Part shown: positions 36,849 through 46,370 of the stretch, one piece after another | Numbering within the stretch: position 1 is the stretch's first letter | Layout: every line of letters starts with the position of its first letter | From: Dyella sp. AtDHG13 | GTDB taxonomy: Bacteria; Pseudomonadota; Gammaproteobacteria; Xanthomonadales; Rhodanobacteraceae | Assembly: GCF_003201105.1 (NCBI RefSeq) | Contig: NZ_QICJ01000001.1 | Location: 610,705-674,704 of the forward strand | Direction of reading: 5' to 3' | DNA: 64,000 nt | Made by a program: the position numbers and the translations under genes | The notes under the pieces: model-generated | Database searches by the model: none | Seen by the model: only the letters and a program-made list of their open reading frames with translations | Told to the model about the DNA's origin: nothing

Positions 36849-37372
36849 CGCCGTCGTTCGCGCGAAAGCGGGGATGACGGTGAGGGAACCGATGTTGCTT
36901 CGGAGATTTTGAAGAGGCTCTAAGGTTTTGAAGGGCCTCCAAGACAGGCGCTCCGCGCCAATCACGACGCGATGTGCCGCGCAGCGGCACGAGCCGTCGG
37001 CTTTGAGCTCTGGGCTCTTGATCTTCCGGGTCCCCGTATGAGGCGGCGGGCGGGTGGAGGAATAGCCCGCAGGGTGGCCGGCATGGATGCCGGCCAGTTT
37101 GTCGTCAGGGCAGGATGCCCTGTCGACAAACCCCGTAACCCGTCCGCGCACCTATCGGGCTTTGCCCGATAGGCGCCGATTCCGGGGGGCCCTTCTCTTT
37201 GGTTACTTTCTCTTGGGCAAGCAAGAGAAAGTGACCCGGCCTCCGGCAGGAGGTCGGAACGCCCGCCGCGTAGGCGGCTAGGTCGCGGCGGCGTTGGTAA
37301 AGAGCCGATCAACCTTTACGCGACAACCCAACCAAAAGTCGCTGGATCCCGGCCTACGCCGGGATGACGGCT
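36849..37372. repeat. repeat cluster: two R2 half-copies flanking a palindrome-rich R5 block
   Basis: R2 arms lie at 36849-36885 (GCGAAAGCGGGGATGACGG) and 37340-37372 (CTGGATCCCGGCCTACGCC). Between them, about 36960-37300, lies a dense series of hairpins: GCCGGCATGGATGCCGGC (about 37077), ATCGGGCTTTGCCCGAT (about 37155), and GGTTACTTTCTCTTG / CAAGAGAAAGTGACC (37201-37236). I recognise the last block as a dispersed non-coding repeat in Xanthomonadales genomes, from memory only. Frames through it are not credible genes. The whole gap 36797-37511 holds no gene. Confidence 0.75.
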
Positions 37373-37511
37373 AAAGAATGGAACGGTAAGGCGAGCACCT
37401 GACCGCGGCCCCTACCTCAGCCCCAATAGCAAAGAAACACACTCACCAAGCGCTGGCACACCACCCCTACCCTTGGCAAACTCCCCGCTCCCTCCAACAC
37501 ACCCGCCCATC

Positions 37512-38393
37512 ATGCCCAGCCCACCACCCCTCACCCTCTCCCCCATCGTCGCCGGCCTCTGGCGCATCGTCAGCTGGCAACTCGGCGTGCAGGAGCGCGT
37601 GCGCTGGATCGAGCAGGCGCTGGACATGGGCATCACCTCGTTCGACCACGCCGACATCTACGGCGACTACCAGGCGGAAGCACAGTTCGGCGAAGCGTTG
37701 AAGGCCGCGCCAGCGCTTCGCGACCGCATGCAGCTGGTCACCAAGTGTGGCATTCGCCTGCGCTCCGCACAGCGTCCCTATCGCATCAACTACTACGACA
37801 CCTCGGCCGCCTACGTGCGGGCACAGGTGGAGCAATCACTGCGCAACCTGCACACCGATCACCTGGATCTGGTACTGATCCATCGGCCGGACTACCTGAT
37901 GGATGCCGCCGCGCTGGCCGACACCTTCGCCACCCTCACGCGCGAGGGCAAGGTGGCGCACTGGGGCGTTTCCAACCACACGACCAGCCAGTTCGCGCTG
38001 CTGCATCAGCGCCATCCGCTGCTGACCAACCAGGTCGAGCTTTCGCCGCTGCAGATGGGTGCGCTGGACGACGGCACGCTGGACCAAGCCCAGCAGTTGG
38101 GCCTGCGTCCGATGATCTGGTCGCCGCTGGGCGGTGGACGCCTGTTCACCGGCGAGGACGAACAGGCCGTGCGCGTGCGCGCCGAGATGGAACGCATCGC
38201 CGAGCGTTACGGCATCAACCTCACCACGCTGGCCTTTGCCTGGGCGCTGCGCCACCCCTCGCGCCCGTACGTGATCACCGGCACGGGTCGCATGGATGGC
38301 CTGCGCGATGCCGTGGCGGCACTCGATGTTCAGCTCGACGCCGAGGACTGGTACGCCATCTGGACGGCCAGCAAGGGGCACTCGGTGCCCTAG
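37512..38393 (+). CDS. aldo/keto reductase (YdhF-like)
   Basis: The start is ATG 37512 (MPSPPPL); 13 more codons upstream lead to a TTG without support. 293 residues of the TIM-barrel AKR family. FDHADIYGDYQAE contains the catalytic Tyr and its Asp; VTKCGIR holds the Lys; DHLDLVLIHRPD holds the active-site His. SNHTTSQFALL and the C-terminal ITGTGRMDGLRDAV form the NADPH-binding end. It should reduce a carbonyl compound with NADPH in the cytoplasm. E. coli YdhF is the nearest named relative I can recognise; the substrate is not established. Confidence 0.88.
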   Translation: MPSPPPLTLSPIVAGLWRIVSWQLGVQERVRWIEQALDMGITSFDHADIYGDYQAEAQFGEALKAAPALRDRMQLVTKCGIRLRSAQRPYRINYYDTSAAYVRAQVEQSLRNLHTDHLDLVLIHRPDYLMDAAALADTFATLTREGKVAHWGVSNHTTSQFALLHQRHPLLTNQVELSPLQMGALDDGTLDQAQQLGLRPMIWSPLGGGRLFTGEDEQAVRVRAEMERIAERYGINLTTLAFAWALRHPSRPYVITGTGRMDGLRDAVAALDVQLDAEDWYAIWTASKGHSVP

Positions 38394-38402
38394 TCGCCAC
38401 GC

Positions 38403-39332
38403 TCAGCGATTGGACACGCCATGCGGTACGTGCCCGGTCGCCACATGCTTGCGCGCCGATTCCACGTTGGCCGGTGAGTCGTCGAAGAAGATGTCCGCGC
38501 CGAACGCGTCGAGGAACGGGCCCTTGTCGCGCCCGCCCAGGAACAGCGCCTCATCGATGCGCACGCCCCAGCGGCGCAAGGTGAGAATTACGCGCTTGTG
38601 CGCCGGCGCCGAACGCGCGGTGACCAACGCGGTGCGGATGGGCGAATCCTCCGCCGGGAAGGCCGCCTGCAGGCGGTGCACGGCGGTGAGAAAGCCACGG
38701 AAGGGTCCCACCGACAGCGGCTCGTTGACCAGTTCGCGTTCGCTGCGATGGAAGGCTTCCAGGCCTTCCTCGCGCGACACGCGTTCGCCCTCGTCGCCGA
38801 AGATCACGGCGTCGCCGTCGAAGGCGATGCGCAACTGCTCGGTGGCGCGCGGCGGCGCCGTCGAGGGAAGAATGGTGGCCGCCGCGACGCCCGCGGCGAG
38901 CGCGCGGCCCACGTCCTCGGCATTGGCGGAAAGGAACAGGTCGGCCTTGAACGGCGCGATGTAATCAGAGGTCGGCGCCCCGCTGGTGAACGCGGCGCGG
39001 CTGATCTCCAGCCCGTAATGCTGGATCGCGTTGAAGATGCGCAACCCCGTGTCGCCCGAATTGCGCGACAGCAGGATCACCTCCACCGGCGGCACGTCGC
39101 CCGCCAGCTTGTTCAGGCCCAGCAGCTTCTGCACCAGCGGAAACGCCACGCCGGGCTTGAGTATCTCGTTCTCGTGCTCGATCTGGAACGCGCGATACGC
39201 ATCCAGCCCCTGATGCTCGAACAGCTCGTGGCTGTCGCCCAGGTCGAACAGGGCACGCGAGGAAATGGCCACCACCAGGCGATTGTCGCCGGCGGAGGCG
39301 GGATCGTGGACGTCGGTCTTGGGGCGGCTCAT
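38403..39332 (-). CDS. cytosolic 5'-nucleotidase (NT5C1/PF06189-like)
   Basis: The start is ATG 39332 (MSRPKTD). 309 residues. LVVAISSRALFDL is the N-terminal strand of the family; IAFDGDAVIFGDEGE is the HAD-type Asp motif (DxD variant, about residue 170); ILLSRNSGDTGLRI and FLGGRDKGPFLDAFGADIFFDDS supply later active-site Lys and Asp residues. It should dephosphorylate nucleoside 5'-monophosphates, in animals notably AMP. The gene is convergent with the aldo/keto reductase. Its upstream region is occupied by R3 repeats that also border nadK, which may affect its expression. Confidence 0.85.
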   Translation of the reverse strand: MSRPKTDVHDPASAGDNRLVVAISSRALFDLGDSHELFEHQGLDAYRAFQIEHENEILKPGVAFPLVQKLLGLNKLAGDVPPVEVILLSRNSGDTGLRIFNAIQHYGLEISRAAFTSGAPTSDYIAPFKADLFLSANAEDVGRALAAGVAAATILPSTAPPRATEQLRIAFDGDAVIFGDEGERVSREEGLEAFHRSERELVNEPLSVGPFRGFLTAVHRLQAAFPAEDSPIRTALVTARSAPAHKRVILTLRRWGVRIDEALFLGGRDKGPFLDAFGADIFFDDSPANVESARKHVATGHVPHGVSNR

Positions 39333-39351
39333 GGTGGGGAATCTAGCGCAA

Positions 39352-39561
39352 AAGGCGAGGAGTGAGTTAAGAGGAGTGAGAAACGAGAGAAAGGCCGGCG
39401 GCCCAAGCTCTTCTCTCACTTCTCGCTACTATTTTCTCACTCCTGCCCTTAAGGCGAGGAGTGAGTCAAGAGGAGCGAGGAACGAGAGAAAAGCCGGCTA
39501 CTTCAAGCCTTCGCTCTTCGCCCTTCTCTCACTTCTCACTACTATTTTCTCGCTCCTGCTC
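39352..39561. repeat. two tandem R3 repeat units
   Basis: Two similar units start at 39352 and 39451 (period 99), each with AAGGCGAGGAGTGAGT at one end and CTATTTTCT followed by C(A/G)CTCCTGC at the other. Each unit is itself an imperfect palindrome (GAGTGAGAAACGAGAGAA against TTCTCTCACTTCTCGCTAC). A related single copy lies at 54330-54412. The block fills the whole gap between the nucleotidase start and the nadK stop. Confidence 0.85.
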
Positions 39562-39562
39562 T

Positions 39563-40324
39563 TCAGTCTTGAGCGAATTGCTCATCCAGAATGCGCTGTT
39601 CCAGATTGTGCTCCGGGTCGAACAGCAGGCGCACGCCCTGCCCTTGCGACTGGCGGATCTCGACTTCGCGGATGTCGCGCACCTCGTGATAATCCGCCGT
39701 GGCGCTCACCGGGCGCTTGCCGGGATCGAGCACGCGCAGCGTCACCAGGGTGCGGTGCGGCAGGATGGCGCCGCGCCAGCGACGCGGACGGAACGGGCTG
39801 ATGGGGGTGAGCGCCAGCACGTTGGCGTCCAGCGGCAGGATCGGGCCGTGCGCGGAAAGGTTGTACGCGGTGGAGCCGGCCGGCGTGGAGACCAGGATGC
39901 CGTCGCACACGAGGTTCTGCAGCTTCACCGTGTCGTTGAGTTTGACCTCCAGGTGGGCGGCCTGGTTGCTCTGGCGCAGCAGGGAGACTTCGTTGAAGGC
40001 GAGCGCATGATGCACTTCGCCGTGCGCGTCAACGGTGCGCATCTCCAGTGGGTACAGCACGGCGGCATGGGCGCGGGAGATGCGTTCCTCCAGTTCGTCC
40101 AGCCGGTGCTTGTTCATCAGGAAGCCGACGCGCCCCAGCTTCATGCCATACACCGGCGCCGGCAGGGCGCGATAGGCGTGCAGCGTGCGCAGCATGAAGC
40201 CGTCGCCGCCCAGGGCCACGATGACGTCGGCCTCCTCCGGCGGCATGTCGCCATAGCGATCGACAAACTTGCGGCGAGCCTGCTGGGCCACGTTGGTCTC
40301 GCTGGCGACAAAAGCAAAGCGCAT
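39563..40324 (-). CDS. nadK: NAD kinase
   Basis: 253 residues, the usual length. [14 protein letters not shown] is the GGDG phosphate-binding motif; [10 protein letters not shown] and [24 protein letters not shown] are the conserved NAD-binding motifs. It phosphorylates NAD to NADP with ATP or polyphosphate and is essential in most bacteria. It lies on the same strand as the 5'-nucleotidase gene downstream and may be transcribed through the R3 repeats into it. The ribosome site is weak at ATG 40324. Confidence 0.95.
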   Translation of the reverse strand: MRFAFVASETNVAQQARRKFVDRYGDMPPEEADVIVALGGDGFMLRTLHAYRALPAPVYGMKLGRVGFLMNKHRLDELEERISRAHAAVLYPLEMRTVDAHGEVHHALAFNEVSLLRQSNQAAHLEVKLNDTVKLQNLVCDGILVSTPAGSTAYNLSAHGPILPLDANVLALTPISPFRPRRWRGAILPHRTLVTLRVLDPGKRPVSATADYHEVRDIREVEIRQSQGQGVRLLFDPEHNLEQRILDEQFAQD

Positions 40325-40872
40325 AGGGCAGAGCCATCACCTGACAGGGGCCCTGAGCATAACAGCTACGGTTTGCGCTCCGGGACAGGGCCCGGCATGG
40401 CCGGGCGCCCCGCGAGGGGTAGGCCCGCCGGTCCCCGCCGAAGGAATCATCGGTGCACGCAAAAAAATATCGAAGGGACTAATACCTAGAGGCACCGCGC
40501 ACATATACCCAGCGCCGATAGGAAAACGTACGCGGCACGGTTGGCCGCGTTCTCAAACATCGCAGGCACTGGACGAATAAACACTCCAGGTAAATCCGCA
40601 ACAAAGCGCCGGCTCTTAAACAGCGCCATTCGAATCGAGCCGTTTTTCGCGAGGAAAACATCGGCATTCGCTTTGCTCTTTTTCTCCGGACACGGAGCTT
40701 ATTTTTCACGGTTTCACAAGGAGCGATTTTTAAAATCGCCACCGAATCGCTCCCAGGCCATGGCGTGGCGCACAGCATGATGTGCGCCACTCGTCATCGC
40801 GCGTATCCGCAAAAACCTGGGCGATTCGCGGGCAAACCCATCCAAGCATGCAAACCGTTGAGGAGTACGCTT
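40325..40872. other. 548-base intergenic region with hairpins, divergent promoters expected
   Basis: No credible gene. The region separates nadK (minus) from the secreted protein (plus), so both promoters should lie here. The right half is AT-richer than the neighbours. Hairpins: GCGATTTT-T-AAAATCGC at about 40724-40740, and GTGGCGCACA / TGTGCGCCAC with a 6-base loop at 40765-40790. The second, about 80 bases before the ATG at 40873, could be a leader structure or an operator. Confidence 0.6.
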
Positions 40873-41337
40873 ATGCAACGCACTAGCTCATCCGTGAAGC
40901 TTCTGGCTGCTCTTGCTTCCGTTTTCCTGGCAGGCATAGCGGCAACGATGCCGGCCAGCGCACAGACATGTTCGCCGGCGCTGGTGGCCGGCAGTTATGC
41001 GGCGTCCGACGACGGATCGATCATTCCCGCCCTCGGCGGTGTCATCAACCGGGCGTCGGTGGGACAAATCAATCTGGATGCGGCGGGTAATGTGTCCGGC
41101 ACCAGCACGGCCAGCCTGGCCGGCACGATCAATACCAACAATTTCACCGGTACCTATGTCGTCAATCCTGATTGCACCGGTACATTGAATCTGCAGCAAC
41201 CCGGAGCCACGGCGACTTTCGCGGCGGTATGGGACAGCAACGGAAGCCATTTCCGTTTCATATTCACCTCCTTCGGAACGCCGCTGCTTTCCACGCCCAC
41301 GGTCATCCATGGCGACGCTACCAAGAAATTCCCGTGA
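40873..41337 (+). CDS. small secreted protein of unknown function
   Basis: The start is ATG 40873 (MQRTSSS), with AGGAG 8 bases before it. The 154-residue precursor has a clear signal peptide (LLAALASVFLAGIAATMPASA). The mature part of about 120 residues begins with TCSPALVAGSYA and has two Cys (TCSPAL and PDCTG) that could form a disulfide. Gly/Thr/Asn-rich beta-like strands follow (AGNVSGTSTASLAGTINTNNFTGTYVV). I do not recognise a named domain, though the pattern resembles short beta-sandwich exported proteins. A strong terminator follows. The mature sequence is AT-richer than most neighbours. Confidence 0.72.
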   Translation: MQRTSSSVKLLAALASVFLAGIAATMPASAQTCSPALVAGSYAASDDGSIIPALGGVINRASVGQINLDAAGNVSGTSTASLAGTINTNNFTGTYVVNPDCTGTLNLQQPGATATFAAVWDSNGSHFRFIFTSFGTPLLSTPTVIHGDATKKFP

Positions 41338-41380
41338 TTCGATACTTGCAAGCGATGTCCAGGACACCGCTTGATTGACC

Positions 41381-41413
41381 AAAAAAAGGGGCGGCGCCAT
41401 GCGCCACCCCTTT
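41381..41413. terminator. shared terminator between secreted protein and glutamate dehydrogenase genes
   Basis: AAAGGGGCGGCGC pairs with GCGCCACCCCTTT around the centre. Seven A residues at the left give a seven-T run on the minus strand, so it is a strong terminator for the glutamate dehydrogenase gene. On the plus strand the stem ends in TTTG and is weaker. Confidence 0.85.
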
Positions 41414-41438
41414 GCCGATACCCGCAAACGCAGCGCGT

Positions 41439-44400
41439 TTACTGGTTCACCGGCACCTGCGCCAGCTGGGCCAGGCGACGGACTGCGACTGAGGCGATCG
41501 GGTAGTCCGCGTTCTGGGTCAGGATTTCCGCCAGCATGTTGCGGGTGTACTTCAGCGTGGCGTCGTCGCGCTGCAGCCATGCCTGCACTGGCGAGATGTC
41601 CTTCGATGCGCCCGTGAGCGAGAGCACCTGCAGGGCCAGCGCGCGATGCTGGTGGTTGAGCTCGTCCAGCAGCGAACCGCGTGCCTGCGCGTGCCATGCA
41701 CCCTCGACCGGCAGCGCTTCGATCTGGCTGCGCAGCCATTCCAGGTCCAGCGCCTCGCCCAGTTCGTAGAACACGCTGGCCACCTTGGCGATCGGCTGGC
41801 CGCTCTGCTGGGCCACCTCGACGATGTCGAGCATGGCGCGCAGTTCCGGCAGGCGCGCCAGGCGCAGGGCGAGTTCGCCCGGCATGCCGAGGCCCTCCCA
41901 CTTCTCCTGGCTGGTGGCGAATTCCTGCTTGCCCGTCTCGGTGAGCACGTTGGGCAGGGCCGCACGCAGCTCGGTGACGCCGGCCTGGTAGCGCTCCACG
42001 TTGGCGGCGATTTCCAGCGTGCCGCCCGGACGGTTCAGCAGCCAGCGCGTGGTGTGGCGCAGCAGCGACCAGATCTGCAGGATGGCGTCGATCTGGGTGG
42101 CTTCCGCCACCTTGCCGTCCAGTGCTTCGATCTGCGCCCACAGTTCGCGTGCGTCGAGGATTTCACGCGCGGCGGTGTACGCCTTGGCGATGGCCGCCGG
42201 CCCCTGCCCCGTGTCTTCCTGCATGCGCATCATGAAGGTGGCGCCCATGCGGTTGATGGTGGAGTTGGTCACGGCCGTGGCGATGATTTCGCGCTTCAGG
42301 CGGTGGCGCTGCATGTGCTCGGCGTACTTGGCGTGCAGCGGCTCGGGGAAATAGCGCACCAGTTCCTTGGACAGGTACGGGTCTTCCGGCACGTCCGAGT
42401 CGAGCAGCTGCTGGAACAGCTTGATCTTGTCGTACGACAGCAGCACGGAAAGCTCCGGACGCGTCATGCCGATCCCGCGCGTCTTGCGCTCGGTCAGCTC
42501 CGCTTCGCTGGGCAGGTTTTCCACCTGCCGGTCGAGCAGGCCTTCCGATTCCAGCTGGCGGATGAAGTGCGCCATGGAGCCGATGCGGTGCACCGACTGG
42601 TGCTCCATCAGGGTGATGGCCTGGTTCTGGCGGTAGTTGTCCCACAGCACCAGCTGGCCGACTTCGTCGGTCATGCTGGCGAGCAGCGTGTTGCGCTGGT
42701 CGAGCGTGAGCTCGTTGCGCTGCACGGCGTCGCCGAGCAGGATCTTGATGTTCACCTCATGGTCGGAGGTGTCCACGCCGGCCGAGTTGTCGATGAAGTC
42801 GGTGTTGAGCAGCACGCCATGCTGCGCGGCTTCGATGCGGCCCTTCTGGGTGAAGCCCAGGTTGCCGCCCTCGCCCACCACCTTGCAGCGTAGCTCCGCG
42901 CCGTTCACGCGCAGCGCGTTGTTGGCGCGGTCGCCCACGTCGGCATGGGTTTCGGCGCTGGACTTCACGTAGGTGCCGATGCCGCCGTTCCACAGCAGGT
43001 CCACCGGCGCCTTCAGGATGGCGCTGAGCAGTTCGTTCGGAGCCAGCTGGGTAACGTCCGGCTTGATGCCGAGCACGGCGCGCACTTCCGGCGAGATCGG
43101 GATCGACTTCAAGGTGCGCGGATACACGCCGCCGCCGGCGGAGATCAGCGACTTGTTGTAGTCGTCCCAGCTCGAGCGCGGCAGCTTGAACATGCGCTCG
43201 CGCTCCGCGAACGAACGCTCCACGTCCGGCGTCGGGTCGAGGAAGATGTGGCGATGGTCGAACGCGGCGACCAGCTTGATGTGGCGCGACAGCAGCATGC
43301 CGTTGCCGAACACGTCGCCGGACATATCGCCGATGCCCACGCAGGTGAAGTCCTGCGACTGGCTGTCGCGGCCCAGCGCGCGGAAGTGGCGCTTGACCGA
43401 CTCCCACGCACCCTTGGCGGTGATGCCCATGCCCTTGTGGTCGTAGCCGTTGGAACCGCCCGAGGCGAAGGCGTCGCCCAGCCAGAAGCCGTGCTCGACC
43501 GAGATGGCGTTGGCGATGTCGGAGAACGTGGCCGTGCCCTTGTCGGCCGCCACCACCAGGTACGGATCGTCGTTGTCATGGCGCACCACGTCGTGCGGCG
43601 GCACCACCTTGCCTTCGAGCAGGTTGTCGGTGATGTCGAGCAGGCCGCTAATGAACATGCGGTAGCAGGCGATGCCCTCGGCCAGCTGCGCGTCGCGGTC
43701 GCCGTTGACGGGCGGGCGCTTGACGTAGAAACCGCCCTTGGAGCCCACCGGCACGATCACGGTGTTCTTCACCATCTGCGCCTTCACCAGGCCCAGCACT
43801 TCCGTGCGGAAGTCCTCGCGGCGGTCGGACCAGCGCAGGCCGCCACGCGCCACCGGGCCGAAGCGCAGGTGGATGCCTTCCACGCGCGGCGCGCACACGA
43901 AGATCTCGCGGTACGGCACCGGCTTGGGCAGCTCTGGCACGCGGTGCGAGTCGAACTTGAAGCTGATGTAGCTGCGGTACTGGCCGTTCCACTGCTGGAA
44001 GAAGCTGGTGCGCAGCGTGCCGCGGATCAGCGCCACGAAGCTGCGCAAGATGCGGTCGTCGTCCAGGCTGGACACGGTTTCCAGCAGCGTGCCGATGGCC
44101 TCCTCGATCACCGTGATCTGCTCGTCGCGCGGCTTGGAGAGCGCGCCCACCAGGCCGTCGATGAGGGCCGGATGCGCATGGCGCAGCGACTCGGGGATCA
44201 GCACCTGCATCTCGCCGCGCAGCATGTCGCCGGCGCGCTTGAGCTCGTCGGCCGACAGCGTCTCGCGGCGCGGATCGAACTTGGCCAGGAACATTTCCAC
44301 CAGCAGGCCGGCGATGGCCGGGTAGCGGTTGAACGCGTCTTCCATGTACGACTGCGAGAAGGCCACGCCGGTCTGCAGCAGGTACTTGCAGTAGCTGCGC

Positions 44401-46370
44401 AGCATGGCGACCTGGCGCCAGCTCAGCTTGGCGCCCAGCACGAGGCGGTTGAAGCCGTCGTTCTCGGCATTGCCGCGCCAGATCTGCTCGAAGGCGTCCT
44501 CGAACAGCGTGCCCACCTGCTCCACGCTGAAAGCGAGGCTGCCGGCGGTCTGCACTTCGAAGTCCTGAATGTAGAGCTGGGCGTCGCCGACGCGGATGTC
44601 GTACAGGTGCTCGGTGAGCACGCGCAGGCCCAGGTTCTCCAGCTGCGGCAGCACTTCGGACAGGGCGATGTCGCCGCCGCTGCGGTAGATCTTGAAGCGC
44701 AGTTCTTCCGGACGGGAGGCCGGATGGTAGAACGACATGCGCACCGCGTCGTCGCCCTTGAGCAGCGACAGCTGGTGCACGTCCTGCGCGGCCACGACCG
44801 GGGACACGTCCTCCATGTAGCCGGCGGGCATGGCCTTGGCATAGCGGTTGGCCAGCACCACGCCGTCATGGTCGCCCAGCGTGCGCACCAGCTCGTCGCG
44901 CACGTCGTCGTGCCAGTTGCGCACGATGGCGGCCACGCCCTTCTCAAGCTCCGCGGTGTCGTACTGCACCTGGTCGCCGATCTTCGGGCGCACCACCACG
45001 TGCAGGCGCACCAGCGCGGCCTCGCCCATCAGCACGGACGAATCCAGGCTCTCGCCGCGCATCGACTCCTTCAGCATCGCCTCGATGCGCTCGCGCACCG
45101 TGGTGTTGAAGCGTTCGCGCGGGACGTACACCAAGCAGGTCACGAAGCGGCCGTAGCGGTCGCGGCGCACGAAGATGCGCGTGCGTGCGCGCTGGCGCAG
45201 TTCCAGCGTGCCCATCGCGGTGTTGAACAGTTCCTCGTCGCTGCTCTGGAACAGCTCGTCGCGCGGCAGCGTTTCCAGGATGTGGCGCAGCGCCTTGCCC
45301 GAATGCGAGTCGCGCTTGAGGCCGGAGCGCTCCATCACGTACTCGACCTTCTGGCGCACCAGCGGCACGTCCTGCGGGCGCGCCATGTATGCATTGGAGG
45401 AGAACAGGCCCAGGAAGCGCTGCTCGGCCACCGGCTTGCCGTTGGCGTCGAACTTGAGCACGCCCACGTAATCCATGTAGCCCGGACGGTGCGCGTGCGA
45501 GCGCGCATTGGTCTTGGTGAGGATGATGGCGTCGGTGGAGCCGGACTGCGGCAGGTCGCTGGCCACCAGCGAACGCAGCGAGCGCGGCGCCAGCGAGCGC
45601 TCGCTCTTGTGCAGGATGCCGGCGCCGGAGGTTTCGTTGGCGCGCAGCACTTCCTCGCCGTCGGCTTCGGTGACTTCGTATTCGCGGTAGCCGAGGAAGG
45701 TGAAGTTGTCGTCGGCGAGCCAGCGCAGGAATTCCGAGGCTTCCTTCACCGAGGCAGCGTCGATCGGCAACTGGCGCGAAGGCAGGTCGGCGGCGATGGC
45801 CAGAGCTTGGTCGCGCATCTTCTTCCAGTCGGCCACGGCGACGCGCACGTCTTCCAGCGCGCCTTCGAGGCGGGCCTTGAGCCTGGCCAGCTCCTCGTCG
45901 TTCGCCACGCGGTCCACTTCGAAATGCATCACCGATTCGGGCTGGCCGTCGGCGGCGCCGATCTTCAGCAGCTTGCCGGAGGCGTCGCGCGACACCTCCA
46001 CCACCGGATGGATCACCGCGTGGATCTGCAGGTTCTCGGCCGCGACCATGCTGACGGTGTCGACCAGGAAGGGCATGTCGTCGGTGACGACCTCGATGTA
46101 GCTGCGGCCCGCGTGGCCGGTTTCCGGGTTGACCACGCGTACGGCGGCGTGGCCGGGCTTGCGCTGCTGCATGAACTGGAGCAGGTCGGCGATCAGCGCG
46201 GCCCACTCGCGGGCGGTGTGCAGCTCGAGGTCGCCGTCGGCGATGCGCGAGAAGAAAGCGCTGATAAAAAATTGCGCCTCATCAAGGCGCACCGTGGGAA
46301 ATCCGCTTTTCAGTTCTTCGAGAACAACAGTGGGGAAAGAGCTGTTGCTGGCCGCACGAATCGCGTTCAT
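41439..46370 (-). CDS. NAD-specific glutamate dehydrogenase, GDH-180 type
   Basis: At 1643 residues it matches the very large GDH-180 class first described in Streptomyces and Pseudomonas. The N-terminal half (about 1-700) holds ACT-like regulatory domains (MPFLVDTVSMVAAENLQIHAV). The catalytic core starts near 770, with PVGSKGGFYVKRPPV (substrate Lys, about 875), GMGITAKGAWESVKRHF and NGGIGTYVKSS. It interconverts glutamate and 2-oxoglutarate with NAD, mainly for glutamate breakdown. The gene is monocistronic, with a strong terminator after it. Symbols differ between species (gdhB, gdh2), so none is assigned. Confidence 0.95.
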   Translation of the reverse strand: MNAIRAASNSSFPTVVLEELKSGFPTVRLDEAQFFISAFFSRIADGDLELHTAREWAALIADLLQFMQQRKPGHAAVRVVNPETGHAGRSYIEVVTDDMPFLVDTVSMVAAENLQIHAVIHPVVEVSRDASGKLLKIGAADGQPESVMHFEVDRVANDEELARLKARLEGALEDVRVAVADWKKMRDQALAIAADLPSRQLPIDAASVKEASEFLRWLADDNFTFLGYREYEVTEADGEEVLRANETSGAGILHKSERSLAPRSLRSLVASDLPQSGSTDAIILTKTNARSHAHRPGYMDYVGVLKFDANGKPVAEQRFLGLFSSNAYMARPQDVPLVRQKVEYVMERSGLKRDSHSGKALRHILETLPRDELFQSSDEELFNTAMGTLELRQRARTRIFVRRDRYGRFVTCLVYVPRERFNTTVRERIEAMLKESMRGESLDSSVLMGEAALVRLHVVVRPKIGDQVQYDTAELEKGVAAIVRNWHDDVRDELVRTLGDHDGVVLANRYAKAMPAGYMEDVSPVVAAQDVHQLSLLKGDDAVRMSFYHPASRPEELRFKIYRSGGDIALSEVLPQLENLGLRVLTEHLYDIRVGDAQLYIQDFEVQTAGSLAFSVEQVGTLFEDAFEQIWRGNAENDGFNRLVLGAKLSWRQVAMLRSYCKYLLQTGVAFSQSYMEDAFNRYPAIAGLLVEMFLAKFDPRRETLSADELKRAGDMLRGEMQVLIPESLRHAHPALIDGLVGALSKPRDEQITVIEEAIGTLLETVSSLDDDRILRSFVALIRGTLRTSFFQQWNGQYRSYISFKFDSHRVPELPKPVPYREIFVCAPRVEGIHLRFGPVARGGLRWSDRREDFRTEVLGLVKAQMVKNTVIVPVGSKGGFYVKRPPVNGDRDAQLAEGIACYRMFISGLLDITDNLLEGKVVPPHDVVRHDNDDPYLVVAADKGTATFSDIANAISVEHGFWLGDAFASGGSNGYDHKGMGITAKGAWESVKRHFRALGRDSQSQDFTCVGIGDMSGDVFGNGMLLSRHIKLVAAFDHRHIFLDPTPDVERSFAERERMFKLPRSSWDDYNKSLISAGGGVYPRTLKSIPISPEVRAVLGIKPDVTQLAPNELLSAILKAPVDLLWNGGIGTYVKSSAETHADVGDRANNALRVNGAELRCKVVGEGGNLGFTQKGRIEAAQHGVLLNTDFIDNSAGVDTSDHEVNIKILLGDAVQRNELTLDQRNTLLASMTDEVGQLVLWDNYRQNQAITLMEHQSVHRIGSMAHFIRQLESEGLLDRQVENLPSEAELTERKTRGIGMTRPELSVLLSYDKIKLFQQLLDSDVPEDPYLSKELVRYFPEPLHAKYAEHMQRHRLKREIIATAVTNSTINRMGATFMMRMQEDTGQGPAAIAKAYTAAREILDARELWAQIEALDGKVAEATQIDAILQIWSLLRHTTRWLLNRPGGTLEIAANVERYQAGVTELRAALPNVLTETGKQEFATSQEKWEGLGMPGELALRLARLPELRAMLDIVEVAQQSGQPIAKVASVFYELGEALDLEWLRSQIEALPVEGAWHAQARGSLLDELNHQHRALALQVLSLTGASKDISPVQAWLQRDDATLKYTRNMLAEILTQNADYPIASVAVRRLAQLAQVPVNQ

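Noticed and set aside
39352..39561. Tandem repeats considered as a CRISPR array
   Set aside because: Only two units of about 100 bases, each palindromic, with no spacers of uniform length and no cas genes.
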